Below are positions 52,594 to 61,283 of a stretch of DNA of 64,000 bases, piece by piece (within the stretch, counting starts at the first letter, position 1; every line of letters starts with the position of its first letter). The notes beneath the pieces were generated by a model, which saw only the letters and a program-made list of their open reading frames with translations, searched no databases and was not told the DNA's origin. The stretch is from Pseudomonas baetica. GTDB lineage: Bacteria > Pseudomonadota > Gammaproteobacteria > Pseudomonadales > Pseudomonadaceae. The DNA lies in contig NZ_JAIHLQ010000008.1 of NCBI RefSeq assembly GCF_019733355.1, forward strand, positions 124,001-188,000, written 5' to 3'. The position numbers were made by a program, and so were the translations under genes.

Positions 52594-53589
52594 TCAGCCC
52601 TGGTGAATACGCTGCTTGAAGGTCCGCGCAATGGCCTGCACGCCAGGCTTGTACTCCGACTGCTCGACGGCCGCCAGCGCCAGTTCCAGTGCCTTGTCGG
52701 CAATCAACTGGTGCTGTTGGGCCATGGCGTTGACCGGCAGTGGCAGGAAGTCCAGCAACTGCGTGTCGCCGAACGTGCCGAGGCGCAGCGGTCGCGACTT
52801 GAGCGGGAAGTCATGCAGCGCATCGAACACCCCCTGCAACAGCACGTAGGACGTGGTCACCAGCGCATCAGGCAAATGCCCCAGGCGTTGCAGGAGGTCT
52901 TCCATCAACTGCTTGCCGCATTCGCGACTGAACGATTCGGCGTGCTCGACCAGCACTTCGCCTTTGAAGTCGACGAGGGCCTGTTTGAAACCAGCGGCAC
53001 GCTCCTGGCTGATGCTCAGCTCCGCACGGGCGCCGAGCAACACGATCTGCTTGGGCTGCGGATCGAGCAGGCTCTGGGTCAGGTGCAGGCTGGCTTCGCG
53101 GTCGTCGCTGATCACCGAGCAGAAATGCTCCGGTTCCATGACCCGGTCGATGGCGATGATCGGCAGCCCCTTGGCCTGCAACTGACGATAACTGTCGTCA
53201 CCGGCCGGCAGGCAACTGGCGACGATCAACGCATCGCAGCGGCGCGCCTTGAACAGTTGCAGCAATTGGCGCTCGCTGTCCGGCGCATCGTCGGAACTGG
53301 CGATCAGCAACTGATAGCCGCGCGCCCGCGCACCTTGTTCCAGCAGTTTGGCGATTCGCGCATAACTGGGGTTTTCCAGATCCGGCAGGATAAACCCCAA
53401 GGTGCGCGTATGCCGACTGCGCAGCCCGGCCGCCTGAGGGTTGGGCGTGAAGCCGTGCTGCTCGACCACCGCACGCACACGCTCGACGGTGGCGGTGCTG
53501 ATGCGTTGCTGTTCGGCCTTGCCGTTGATGACGTAGCTGGCGGTGGTCACGGACACGCCGGCCAACCGCGCGATATCACTGAGTTTCAA
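52594..53589 (-). CDS. cra: Catabolite repressor/activator Cra (FruR)
   Basis: A 331-residue LacI-family regulator. The N-terminal helix-turn-helix MKLSDIARLAGVSVTTASYVINGK is of the FruR subtype (ASYVINGK) and is followed by a hinge (AAGLRSRHTRTLGFILPDLENPSYA in order) and a periplasmic-binding-like sensor domain. In P. putida Cra represses fruBKA and is released by fructose-1-phosphate. Here it is divergent from fruB with a consensus Cra site between them. In enterics Cra is global, whereas in pseudomonads its range seems narrow. Confidence 0.95.
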   Translation of the reverse strand: MKLSDIARLAGVSVTTASYVINGKAEQQRISTATVERVRAVVEQHGFTPNPQAAGLRSRHTRTLGFILPDLENPSYARIAKLLEQGARARGYQLLIASSDDAPDSERQLLQLFKARRCDALIVASCLPAGDDSYRQLQAKGLPIIAIDRVMEPEHFCSVISDDREASLHLTQSLLDPQPKQIVLLGARAELSISQERAAGFKQALVDFKGEVLVEHAESFSRECGKQLMEDLLQRLGHLPDALVTTSYVLLQGVFDALHDFPLKSRPLRLGTFGDTQLLDFLPLPVNAMAQQHQLIADKALELALAAVEQSEYKPGVQAIARTFKQRIHQG

Positions 53590-53734
53590 CCCGGTATTTC
53601 CTTGTTTTTTCGAGTTTGCCGCGAGATTTTCGCCAATCCTACCCGATTAGGGCAGACGACTATTGCCTGCGCGCATCCGACAAGTTGGACTTCAAGGATG
53701 AGACATTATCGAGTAACGTGCCGATCAATCTAGA

Positions 53735-53746
53735 TTAAACGTTTCA
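53735..53746. promoter_or_regulatory. Cra operator upstream of fruB
   Basis: TTAAACGTTTCA is identical to the operator I recall for P. putida Cra. It lies about 150 bases before the fruB ATG and the same distance from the divergent cra gene, so both could be controlled. Confidence 0.88.
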
Positions 53747-53894
53747 GCAAGCGTATTTTCTACGTTTTAGACGCTTTTGGTCGGTTCTGCCGTGAAACCG
53801 CCAAAAATGCCCCTGAAAAGGAAGCTGACAAGCGCCTAAGCTGCAACCATTCAAAACAATACCTGGCACCTTCATGTGCCAAAAAGGAGATCGC

Positions 53895-56756
53895 ATGCTC
53901 GAGCTCACTATAGAGCAGATATCCATGGGCCAATCGGCTGTGGATAAACCCGCTGCCTTGCAATTGCTGGCCAATCACCTGGTCGCCGATGGATTGGTCG
54001 CCGACGGATACCTGGCCGGATTGCAGGCTCGCGAAGCCCAGGGCTCGACCTTTCTCGGTCAAGGTATTGCCATCCCGCACGGCACCCCCGAGACCCGCGA
54101 CCAAGTGTTCGCCACTGGCGTGCGCTTGATGCAGTTTCCCGAGGGCGTGGATTGGGGCGATGGTCAGATCGTTTATCTGGCCATCGGTATCGCCGCCAAA
54201 TCCGATGAACACCTGCGCCTGTTGCAACTGCTGACCCGCGCCCTCGGCGAGACGGATCTGGGCCAGGCCCTGCGTCGCGCCAGCTCCCCCGAAGCGCTGC
54301 TGAAACTGCTGCAAGGCGCGCCGCAGGAGTTGGCGCTGGACGCGCAGATGATCGGCCTCGGTGTCTCCGCCGACGATTTCGAAGAACTGGTCTGGCGTGG
54401 CGCGCGTCTGTTGCGTCAGGCCGATTGCGTGAGCAACGGCTTTGCCGGCGTGTTGCAGCAAGTCGAAGCGCTGCCGCTGGGCGATGGCCTGTGGTGGCTG
54501 CACAGCGAACAAACAGTGAAACGCCCGGGCCTGGCTTTTGTCACCCCGGACAAACCGATGCGCTACCTCGGCCAACCGCTCAGCGGTCTGTTCTGCCTGG
54601 CCAGCCTGGGCGAAGCGCATCAGGCCTTGCTTGAGCGCTTGTGTGCGTTGCTGATCGAAGGTCGCGGTCACGAACTGGGTCGTGCCACCAGCAGCCGTAA
54701 AGTCCTCGAAGTGCTTGGCGGTGAATTGCCGGCCGACTGGCCGAGCGCACGTATTGCGTTGGCCAATGCCCACGGTTTGCATGCGCGTCCGGCGAAGATC
54801 CTCGCGCAACTGGCCAAAAGCTTTGACGGCGAGATTCGTGTGCGCATCGTCGACGGTCAGGACAGCGCCGTGTCGGTGAAGAGCCTGAGCAAACTGCTGA
54901 GCCTGGGCGCCCGTCGCGGTCAGGTGCTGGAGCTGATCGCTGAACCGAGCATCGCCGCCGATGCCTTGCCGGCCTTGTTGGCCGCCATCGAAGAAGGCCT
55001 CGGTGAAGAAGTTGAGCCGTTGCCGGCTGTGAGCCAGCAGCGCGAAGTGATTGCCGATATCGCCGAAGTCGTCGTCGCCCCTGCGTCCGGCAGCCTGCTG
55101 CAAGCGATCCCGGCAGCACCGGGCATCGCGATTGGCCCTGCGCACATTCAAGTGCAGCAAACCATCGATTACCCGCTGCGCGGCGAGTCCGCCTCCGTCG
55201 AACGCGAGCGTCTCAAGCAGGCGCTGAGCGATGTGCGCAGCGACATTCAAGGCTTGATCGAACGCAGTAAAGCCAAAGCCATTCGCGAGATTTTCATCAC
55301 CCATCAGGAGATGCTCGACGACCCGGAACTGACCGACGAAGTCGACACGCGCCTCAAACAGGGCGAAAGCGCTGAAGCGGCGTGGATGGCAGTGATCGAA
55401 GCCGCGGCCAAACAGCAGGAGTCGCTACAGGACGCCTTGCTCGCCGAGCGTGCGGCGGATCTGCGTGACATCGGTCGCCGGGTGCTGGCGCAACTGTGTG
55501 GCGTGCAGACCGCGAGCGAGCCCAAGCAACCGTACATTCTGGTGATGGACGAGGTCGGCCCGTCCGACGTCGCACGGCTGGACCCGGCGCGCGTGGCGGG
55601 GATTCTCACCGCACGCGGCGGCGCCACCGCGCACAGCGCCATCGTCGCTCGTGCGTTGGGCATTCCGGCGCTGGTCGGTGCAGGTGCAGCAGTGTTGCTG
55701 CTGGCGCCGGGCACGCCATTGCTGCTCGACGGTCAGCGCGGTCGCCTGCATGTCGATGCGGATGCCGCGACCCTGCAACGCGCTGTCGAAGAACGCAACA
55801 CTCGCGAGCAGCGACTCAAGGTGGCCGCCGAACAACGTCATCAACCGGCGCACACCACCGACGGCCACGCCGTCGAAGTGTTCGCCAACATCGGCGAAAG
55901 CGCTGGCGTGATCAGCGCGGTGGAGCAGGGCGCCGAAGGCATCGGTCTGCTGCGCACCGAACTGATTTTCATGGCCCACCCGCAAGCGCCGGGCGAAGCG
56001 ACTCAGGAAGCCGAATATCGCCGCGTTCTTGATGGCCTCGCCGGGCGGCCGCTGGTGGTGCGTACGCTGGACGTCGGTGGCGACAAACCGCTGCCGTATT
56101 GGCCGATCGCCAAGGAAGAAAACCCGTTCCTCGGCGTGCGCGGCATTCGCCTGACCTTGCAGCGTCCGCAGATCATGGAAGCGCAACTGCGCGCCTTGCT
56201 GCGGTCGGCGGATAACCGTCCGTTGCGGATCATGTTCCCGATGGTCGGCAGCGTTGAAGAATGGCGTCAGGCCCGCGACATGACCGAGCGTCTGCGCCTG
56301 GAAATCCCGGTGGCCGATCTGCAACTGGGGATCATGATCGAAGTACCGTCCGCCGCGTTGCTCGCGCCGGTGCTGGCCAAAGAAGTCGACTTCTTCAGCG
56401 TCGGCACCAACGACCTGACGCAATACACCCTGGCCATCGACCGTGGTCATCCGACCCTGTCGGCCCAGGCTGACGGCTTGCACCCGGCCGTGCTGCAACT
56501 GATCGACATCACCGTGCGCGCGGCCCATGCCCACGGCAAATGGGTGGGCGTGTGCGGTGAGCTGGCGGCGGACCCGCTGGCCGTGCCGGTGCTGGTCGGC
56601 CTTGGCGTCGATGAGTTGAGTGTGTCCGGACGCAGCATTGCCGAGGTCAAGGCGCGCGTGCGCGAACTCAGCCTGACCCAGGCGCAAACCCTTGCTCAAC
56701 AAGCCCTCACCGTGGGCAGCGCCAATGAAGTGCGTGCATTAGTGGAGGCCCTGTAA
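53895..56756 (+). CDS. fruB: Fructose PTS multiphosphoryl transfer protein (EIIA-HPr-EI)
   Basis: A 953-residue fusion of three phosphotransferase proteins. EIIA-Fru (1-150) has its active His62 in GIAIPHGTPE. HPr (about 280-365) has ANAHGLHARPAKI with active His296. Enzyme I (about 400-953) has GGATAHSAIVARALG with active His580, and later the PEP-binding MIEVPSAAL and SVGTNDLTQYTLAIDR. It carries phosphate from PEP to FruA. The ATG at 53895 follows AAAAAGGAGATCGC. It overlaps fruK by one base (TAATG). Confidence 0.96.
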   Translation: MLELTIEQISMGQSAVDKPAALQLLANHLVADGLVADGYLAGLQAREAQGSTFLGQGIAIPHGTPETRDQVFATGVRLMQFPEGVDWGDGQIVYLAIGIAAKSDEHLRLLQLLTRALGETDLGQALRRASSPEALLKLLQGAPQELALDAQMIGLGVSADDFEELVWRGARLLRQADCVSNGFAGVLQQVEALPLGDGLWWLHSEQTVKRPGLAFVTPDKPMRYLGQPLSGLFCLASLGEAHQALLERLCALLIEGRGHELGRATSSRKVLEVLGGELPADWPSARIALANAHGLHARPAKILAQLAKSFDGEIRVRIVDGQDSAVSVKSLSKLLSLGARRGQVLELIAEPSIAADALPALLAAIEEGLGEEVEPLPAVSQQREVIADIAEVVVAPASGSLLQAIPAAPGIAIGPAHIQVQQTIDYPLRGESASVERERLKQALSDVRSDIQGLIERSKAKAIREIFITHQEMLDDPELTDEVDTRLKQGESAEAAWMAVIEAAAKQQESLQDALLAERAADLRDIGRRVLAQLCGVQTASEPKQPYILVMDEVGPSDVARLDPARVAGILTARGGATAHSAIVARALGIPALVGAGAAVLLLAPGTPLLLDGQRGRLHVDADAATLQRAVEERNTREQRLKVAAEQRHQPAHTTDGHAVEVFANIGESAGVISAVEQGAEGIGLLRTELIFMAHPQAPGEATQEAEYRRVLDGLAGRPLVVRTLDVGGDKPLPYWPIAKEENPFLGVRGIRLTLQRPQIMEAQLRALLRSADNRPLRIMFPMVGSVEEWRQARDMTERLRLEIPVADLQLGIMIEVPSAALLAPVLAKEVDFFSVGTNDLTQYTLAIDRGHPTLSAQADGLHPAVLQLIDITVRAAHAHGKWVGVCGELAADPLAVPVLVGLGVDELSVSGRSIAEVKARVRELSLTQAQTLAQQALTVGSANEVRALVEAL

Positions 56757-57697
56757 TGGCCAAGATTCTTACCCTGACCCTCAACCCGGCGCTCGACCTT
56801 ACCGTCGAGTTGCCACGGCTGGACGCCGGTCAGGTCAATCGCAGCGACGAGATGCACACCCATGCCGCCGGCAAAGGCGTGAACGTCGCGCAGGTGCTGG
56901 CTGACCTGGGCCACCAACTGACGGTCAGCGGCTTTCTCGGCGAAGACAACCTGCAAGCGTTCGAAACCCTGTTCGCCAAGCGCGGTTTTGTCGACGCGTT
57001 TATCCGTGTACCGGGGGAGACGCGCAGCAATATCAAAGTCGCTGAAAGCGATGGCCGTATCACCGACATCAACGGCCCTGGGCCGTTGGTCGATGCAGCC
57101 GCGCAGCAGGCGTTGCTTGAGCGTCTGGTGCAGATCGCGCCGGGGCATGACGCGGTCGTGGTCGCCGGCAGCCTGCCGCGTGGCGTGACTGCGCAGTGGC
57201 TGCGCGAATTGATCGAGCGGCTTAACTCGCTTGGCCTGAAAGTCGCCCTCGACTCCAGCGGCGAAGCGTTGCGCCAAGCGTTGAAGGCCAGCCCTTGGCT
57301 GATCAAACCGAACACGGAGGAACTGGCCGATGCGTTGGGTTGCGAGGTGGTTTCCCACGCCGCCGAGGCTCAAGCGGCGAGTCGACTGCACGCTCAAGGT
57401 ATCGAGCACGTCGTGATCTCCCACGGTGCCGACGGTGTGAACTGGTTCAGTGTCGGCTCGGCGCTGCACGCCTCGCCGCCCAAGGTCAGCGTGGCCAGCA
57501 CCGTCGGTGCCGGCGATTCGCTGCTGGCCGGCATGCTCCACGGTTTGCTCAGCGCCGACACGCCTGAGCAGACCTTGCGCACGGCCACGGCGATTGCGGC
57601 GATGGCGGTGACGCAGATCGGTTTTGGCATCAACGACGCCACGCAACTGGCGCAGCTCGAACAGGGCGTGCGCATTCGCCCCCTGACAGAACAATAA
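56756..57697 (+). CDS. fruK: 1-phosphofructokinase
   Basis: A 313-residue PfkB-family sugar kinase: KILTLTLNPALDLTVELPRL at the N-terminus, AAGKGVNVAQVLADLG (substrate binding, residues 37-52), and the nucleotide and catalytic signature STVGAGDSLLAGML near 248. It phosphorylates fructose-1-phosphate, the product of PTS uptake, to fructose-1,6-bisphosphate and so removes the Cra effector. Its ATG shares a base with the fruB stop, and fruA begins 11 bases later. Confidence 0.96.
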   Translation: MAKILTLTLNPALDLTVELPRLDAGQVNRSDEMHTHAAGKGVNVAQVLADLGHQLTVSGFLGEDNLQAFETLFAKRGFVDAFIRVPGETRSNIKVAESDGRITDINGPGPLVDAAAQQALLERLVQIAPGHDAVVVAGSLPRGVTAQWLRELIERLNSLGLKVALDSSGEALRQALKASPWLIKPNTEELADALGCEVVSHAAEAQAASRLHAQGIEHVVISHGADGVNWFSVGSALHASPPKVSVASTVGAGDSLLAGMLHGLLSADTPEQTLRTATAIAAMAVTQIGFGINDATQLAQLEQGVRIRPLTEQ

Positions 57698-57708
57698 GAG
57701 GGTTTGTC

Positions 57709-59442
57709 ATGAAGTTAGCCATTGTTACGGCTTGCCCGAACGGCATGGTCACCAGTGTGCTCTGCGCGCGCTTGCTTGATGCGGCGGCGCAGCGTCAGGG
57801 CTGGAGCACCAGCGTTGAAGTGGTCGATGCGGCGCATCCGGAACGCGAGTTGTCGGCGGCGACCATCGAGGCGGCGGAGTGGGTGTTACTGGTGTGCACC
57901 GGCAACGTCGACATGACGCGTTTCGTCGGCAAACGGCTCTTTCAGATTGCCCCGGCGCAGGCCCTGCAGGACGTCGAGGAGGTACTGCGTCGCGGTGCCG
58001 AAGAAGCCGAAGTTTATGTCGCAACCGAAGCCGCCCCTGCTGCGGTTGCGCAACGTGCACCGCGCATCGTCGCCATCACCGCATGCCCGACCGGTGTCGC
58101 CCACACCTTTATGGCGGCCGAAGCGTTGCAGCAAACGGCCAAGCGTCTGGGCTATGAACTGCAAGTCGAAACCCAAGGTTCGGTCGGTGCGAAAACGCCC
58201 CTGAGTGCGACAGCGATTGCCGAGGCGGATGTGGTGTTGCTGGCGGCGGATATCGACGTCGCCACCGAGCGTTTTGCCGGCAAGAAAATCTACCGCTGTG
58301 GCACCGGCATTGCGTTGAAACAGTCCGAAGCGACGCTGAAAAAAGCCCTCGCCGAAGGCCAGCAGGAAAGCGCTGCCAGCGATGGCAAGGCCCCGGTCAA
58401 GTCGGAGAAAACCGGCGTCTACAAACACCTGCTGACCGGCGTGTCGTACATGCTGCCGATGGTGGTGGCGGGTGGTCTGATGATTGCCCTGTCGTTCGTC
58501 TTTGGCATCACCGCGTTCAAGGAAGAAGGCACGCTGGCGGCGGCACTGATGCAGATCGGCGGCGAGACCGCGTTCAAATTGATGGTGCCGCTGCTGGCCG
58601 GTTACATCGCCTACTCGATTGCCGACCGTCCGGGCCTCGCGCCGGGGATGATTGGCGGCTTGCTCGCCAGCACCCTGGGCGCCGGGTTTATCGGCGGGAT
58701 CGTCGCCGGTTTCATTGCTGGTTACGCGGCCAAGGCGATCAGTCGATATGTCGCGCTTCCGCAAAGTCTTGAAGCGTTGAAACCGATTCTGATCATCCCG
58801 TTGTTCGCCAGCCTGTTCACCGGATTGGTGATGATCTACGTGGTCGGCAAACCTGTAGCGCAAATGCTCGCGGCGCTGACGCATTTCCTCGACAGCATGG
58901 GCACCACCAATGCGATCCTGCTGGGTGTGTTGCTCGGCGGCATGATGTGCGTTGACCTCGGTGGGCCGATCAACAAAGCGGCGTATGCCTTTTCGGTGGG
59001 GCTGCTGGCCTCGCAAAGTTACGCGCCGATGGCCGCAACCATGGCGGCAGGGATGGTGCCACCGATTGGTCTGGGCATCGCCACGTTCATCGCCCGACGC
59101 AAGTTCGCCCAGACCGAGCGCGAAGCGGGTAAGGCTGCCTTCGTGCTGGGGCTGTGCTTTATCTCCGAAGGGGCGATTCCGTTTGCCGCGAAAGACCCGC
59201 TACGGGTGATCCCGGCGAGCATCGCGGGCGGTGCGTTGACCGGCGCGCTGTCGATGTACTTCGGTTGCAAACTGATGGCGCCGCACGGTGGCTTGTTCGT
59301 GCTGGCGATTCCGAATGCGATCAATCATGCGCTGCTTTATCTGCTGGCGATTGTCGCCGGTAGTTTGCTGACGGCGGTGGTCTACGCGACGGTCAAACGG
59401 CCCGAGTCCGTCGACCTCACAATGGCACCGGCGAAGGCCTGA
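57709..59442 (+). CDS. fruA: Fructose PTS transporter EIIB'BC
   Basis: A 577-residue permease. Two EIIB-Fru domains are in tandem: the first (1-100) with TACPNG and Cys9, the second (about 118-215) with ITACPTGVAHTFMAAEAL and active Cys126. The EIIC membrane domain (about 235-570) starts HLLTGVSYMLPMVVAGGLMIAL and has roughly ten helices with the conserved GGMMCVDLGGPINKAAY. It imports fructose and phosphorylates it at C1. AGAGGGTTTGTC precedes the ATG. A REP pair follows the gene. Confidence 0.96.
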   Translation: MKLAIVTACPNGMVTSVLCARLLDAAAQRQGWSTSVEVVDAAHPERELSAATIEAAEWVLLVCTGNVDMTRFVGKRLFQIAPAQALQDVEEVLRRGAEEAEVYVATEAAPAAVAQRAPRIVAITACPTGVAHTFMAAEALQQTAKRLGYELQVETQGSVGAKTPLSATAIAEADVVLLAADIDVATERFAGKKIYRCGTGIALKQSEATLKKALAEGQQESAASDGKAPVKSEKTGVYKHLLTGVSYMLPMVVAGGLMIALSFVFGITAFKEEGTLAAALMQIGGETAFKLMVPLLAGYIAYSIADRPGLAPGMIGGLLASTLGAGFIGGIVAGFIAGYAAKAISRYVALPQSLEALKPILIIPLFASLFTGLVMIYVVGKPVAQMLAALTHFLDSMGTTNAILLGVLLGGMMCVDLGGPINKAAYAFSVGLLASQSYAPMAATMAAGMVPPIGLGIATFIARRKFAQTEREAGKAAFVLGLCFISEGAIPFAAKDPLRVIPASIAGGALTGALSMYFGCKLMAPHGGLFVLAIPNAINHALLYLLAIVAGSLLTAVVYATVKRPESVDLTMAPAKA

Positions 59443-59455
59443 CGCACATTCCCAG

Positions 59456-59541
59456 TGGGAGCGGGTTTGCTCGCGAAGGCGGTGTGTCAGTCCATTTGAT
59501 GTTGGCTGGTACGACGTCTTCGCGAGCAAGCCCGCTCCCAC
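59456..59541. repeat. REP pair (REPIN-like) after fruA
   Basis: GTGGGAGCGGGTTTGCTCGC on the left and its inverted copy ending CCCGCTCCCAC on the right enclose about 30 unique bases. This is the typical palindromic repeat pair of fluorescent pseudomonads and may also end fru transcription. Confidence 0.88.
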
Positions 59542-59563
59542 ATTGGGGTTTGTGGTGGGGCTG

Positions 59564-59581
59564 ATGTCATGCCGGGTTCAT
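59564..59581 (+). promoter_or_regulatory. Weak PHO-box-like sequence before the phosphatase gene
   Basis: ATGTCAT-GCCG-GGTTCAT has the 7-4-7 layout of a PhoB site and matches 10 of 14 positions of CTGTCAT-N4-CTGTCAT. It lies about 40 bases upstream of the PhoD-like gene. Confidence 0.3.
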
Positions 59582-59621
59582 AAACCCGTGCTTTAGTTTT
59601 CCTTTTTCCAGGGAGAACACC

Positions 59622-61163
59622 ATGAGCGATTTCAACCTCGGTCGCCGTCGTGTCATGCAAGCCGTGGGTGCCGGGCTGTTGATGCCGGGGCTGGCGCCGG
59701 CGGTGATCGCGTCGGTCAAGGATCGTCCGCAACTCACCGACGGCGTGCAGTCCGGCGACCTGCAAGGCGACCGGGCGATGATCTGGAGCCGCAGCGACCG
59801 TCCGGCGCGGATGGTGGTTGAGTGGGACACGCGGAGCCTGTTCGGCAACCCCCGCCGATCTGTCTCACCACTGGCCGACGCCCGCACGGATTTCACCGCT
59901 CGCGTCGAGCTGACCGGGTTGCCCGCCGATCAGGCGATTTTCTATCGTGTTTACTTTGAAGACGCGCAGACCGGCGTCGCCAGCGAACCGTGGTTCGGCC
60001 ATTTGCGCAGCGTGCCGACGGCCAAGCGTGATATTCGATTCGTCTGGAGCGGCGACACCGTCGGCCAGGGTTTTGGCATCAACCCGGACATTGGTGGCAT
60101 GCGTATCTACGAAGCCATGCGTCTGCGCCTGCCGGACTTCTTTATCCACAGCGGCGACACCATCTACGCTGACGGCCCGGTGCCGGCGCAGCTGACCACT
60201 GAAAACGGTCGGATATGGCGCAACATCACCACCGAAGCCAAGAGCAAAGTCGCGCAGACCCTCGACGATTATCGCGGCAACTACCGCTACAACCTGATGG
60301 ACGAAAACATCCGCCGCTTCAATGCCGAGGTGCCGCAGATCTGGCAGTGGGATGACCATGAAGTGGTTAACAACTGGTCGCCGGGCAAGCAACTGGATGA
60401 GCGCTATCAGGAAAAAGATATCCACACGCTGGTGGGCCGAGCACGTCAGGCCTGGCTCGAATACGCGCCGATGCGCTTGCAGACCGCTGACGATGGCGGG
60501 CGGATTTATCGCAAGCTCAGTTATGGGCCGATGCTTGATGTGTTTGTCCTCGACATGCGCAGCTATCGCGATGCCAACGATGACAACCTCGGGGCGGCGA
60601 AACCGTTTCTTGGGCGTGAGCAACTGAACTGGCTCAAGCAGGGGCTCAAGGGCTCGCAAGCGCAATGGAAAGTGATCGCCGCCGACATGCCGATTGGCCT
60701 TGGTGTGCCTGATGGCGAGGTGAGTCCTGGCGTGGCACGGTGGGAAGCAGTGGCCAACGGCGACCCGGGGTCGGCGCAGGGGCGTGAACTGGAAATTGCT
60801 GAATTGCTCGGATTTCTGCGGGCGCAGCAGGTGCGCAATTTTGTCTTTCTGACGGCAGACGTGCATTACTGCGCGGCGCATCACTATCACCCGGATCGTG
60901 CGGCGTTTCAGGATTTCGAACCGTTCTGGGAGTTTGTCGCCGGGCCGTTGAATGCCGGGAGTTTCGGGCCTAATCCGTTGGACAAGACCTTTGGCCCAGA
61001 AGTGGTGTTCGAGAAAGCCCCGCCGGCACAGAACACTTCGCCGTTTGCCGGGTTTCAGTTTTTTGGCGAGGTCAATATTGAAGGGCAGAGTGGGGAGATG
61101 AGTGTGGTGTTGCGGGATCTGGATGGGGTGGCGGTGTTTGAGAAAAAATTGCAGCCGGTTTGA
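59622..61163 (+). CDS. phoD: PhoD-like alkaline phosphatase, Tat-exported
   Basis: A 513-residue PhoD family phosphodiesterase/phosphatase. The N-terminus has a twin-arginine type signal (LGRRRVMQAVGAGLLMPG). An N-terminal beta domain follows (VQSGDLQGDRAMIWSRSDRPARM in order, residues 44-66). The metallophosphatase core has FVWSGDTVGQG, FFIHSGDTIYADGP, WDDHEVVNNW and FLTADVHYCAAHHY, which supply the Fe/Ca ligands in characterised PhoD enzymes. It would release phosphate from esters in the periplasm. CAGGGAGAACACC precedes the ATG. The gene stands alone between two REP pairs, perhaps as a movable accessory unit. A weak PHO-box-like sequence lies upstream. Confidence 0.9.
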   Translation: MSDFNLGRRRVMQAVGAGLLMPGLAPAVIASVKDRPQLTDGVQSGDLQGDRAMIWSRSDRPARMVVEWDTRSLFGNPRRSVSPLADARTDFTARVELTGLPADQAIFYRVYFEDAQTGVASEPWFGHLRSVPTAKRDIRFVWSGDTVGQGFGINPDIGGMRIYEAMRLRLPDFFIHSGDTIYADGPVPAQLTTENGRIWRNITTEAKSKVAQTLDDYRGNYRYNLMDENIRRFNAEVPQIWQWDDHEVVNNWSPGKQLDERYQEKDIHTLVGRARQAWLEYAPMRLQTADDGGRIYRKLSYGPMLDVFVLDMRSYRDANDDNLGAAKPFLGREQLNWLKQGLKGSQAQWKVIAADMPIGLGVPDGEVSPGVARWEAVANGDPGSAQGRELEIAELLGFLRAQQVRNFVFLTADVHYCAAHHYHPDRAAFQDFEPFWEFVAGPLNAGSFGPNPLDKTFGPEVVFEKAPPAQNTSPFAGFQFFGEVNIEGQSGEMSVVLRDLDGVAVFEKKLQPV

Positions 61164-61175
61164 TCAGCGCATCCC

Positions 61176-61267
61176 CTGTGGGAGCGAGCCTGCTCGCGAA
61201 AGCGGAGTTACAGCCAACATCAATGTTGAGTGTTAAATCGCCTTCGCGAGCAGGCTCGCTCCCACAG
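61176..61267. repeat. REP pair (REPIN-like) after the PhoD-like gene
   Basis: CTGTGGGAGCGAGCCTGCTC and its inverted copy ending GGCTCGCTCCCACAG enclose about 35 unique bases. It is the same family as the pair at 59456-59541 with a variant core (GAGCCTGCTC in place of GGGTTTGCTC). Confidence 0.9.
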
Positions 61268-61283
61268 TGGGGAATGTGTGGGG

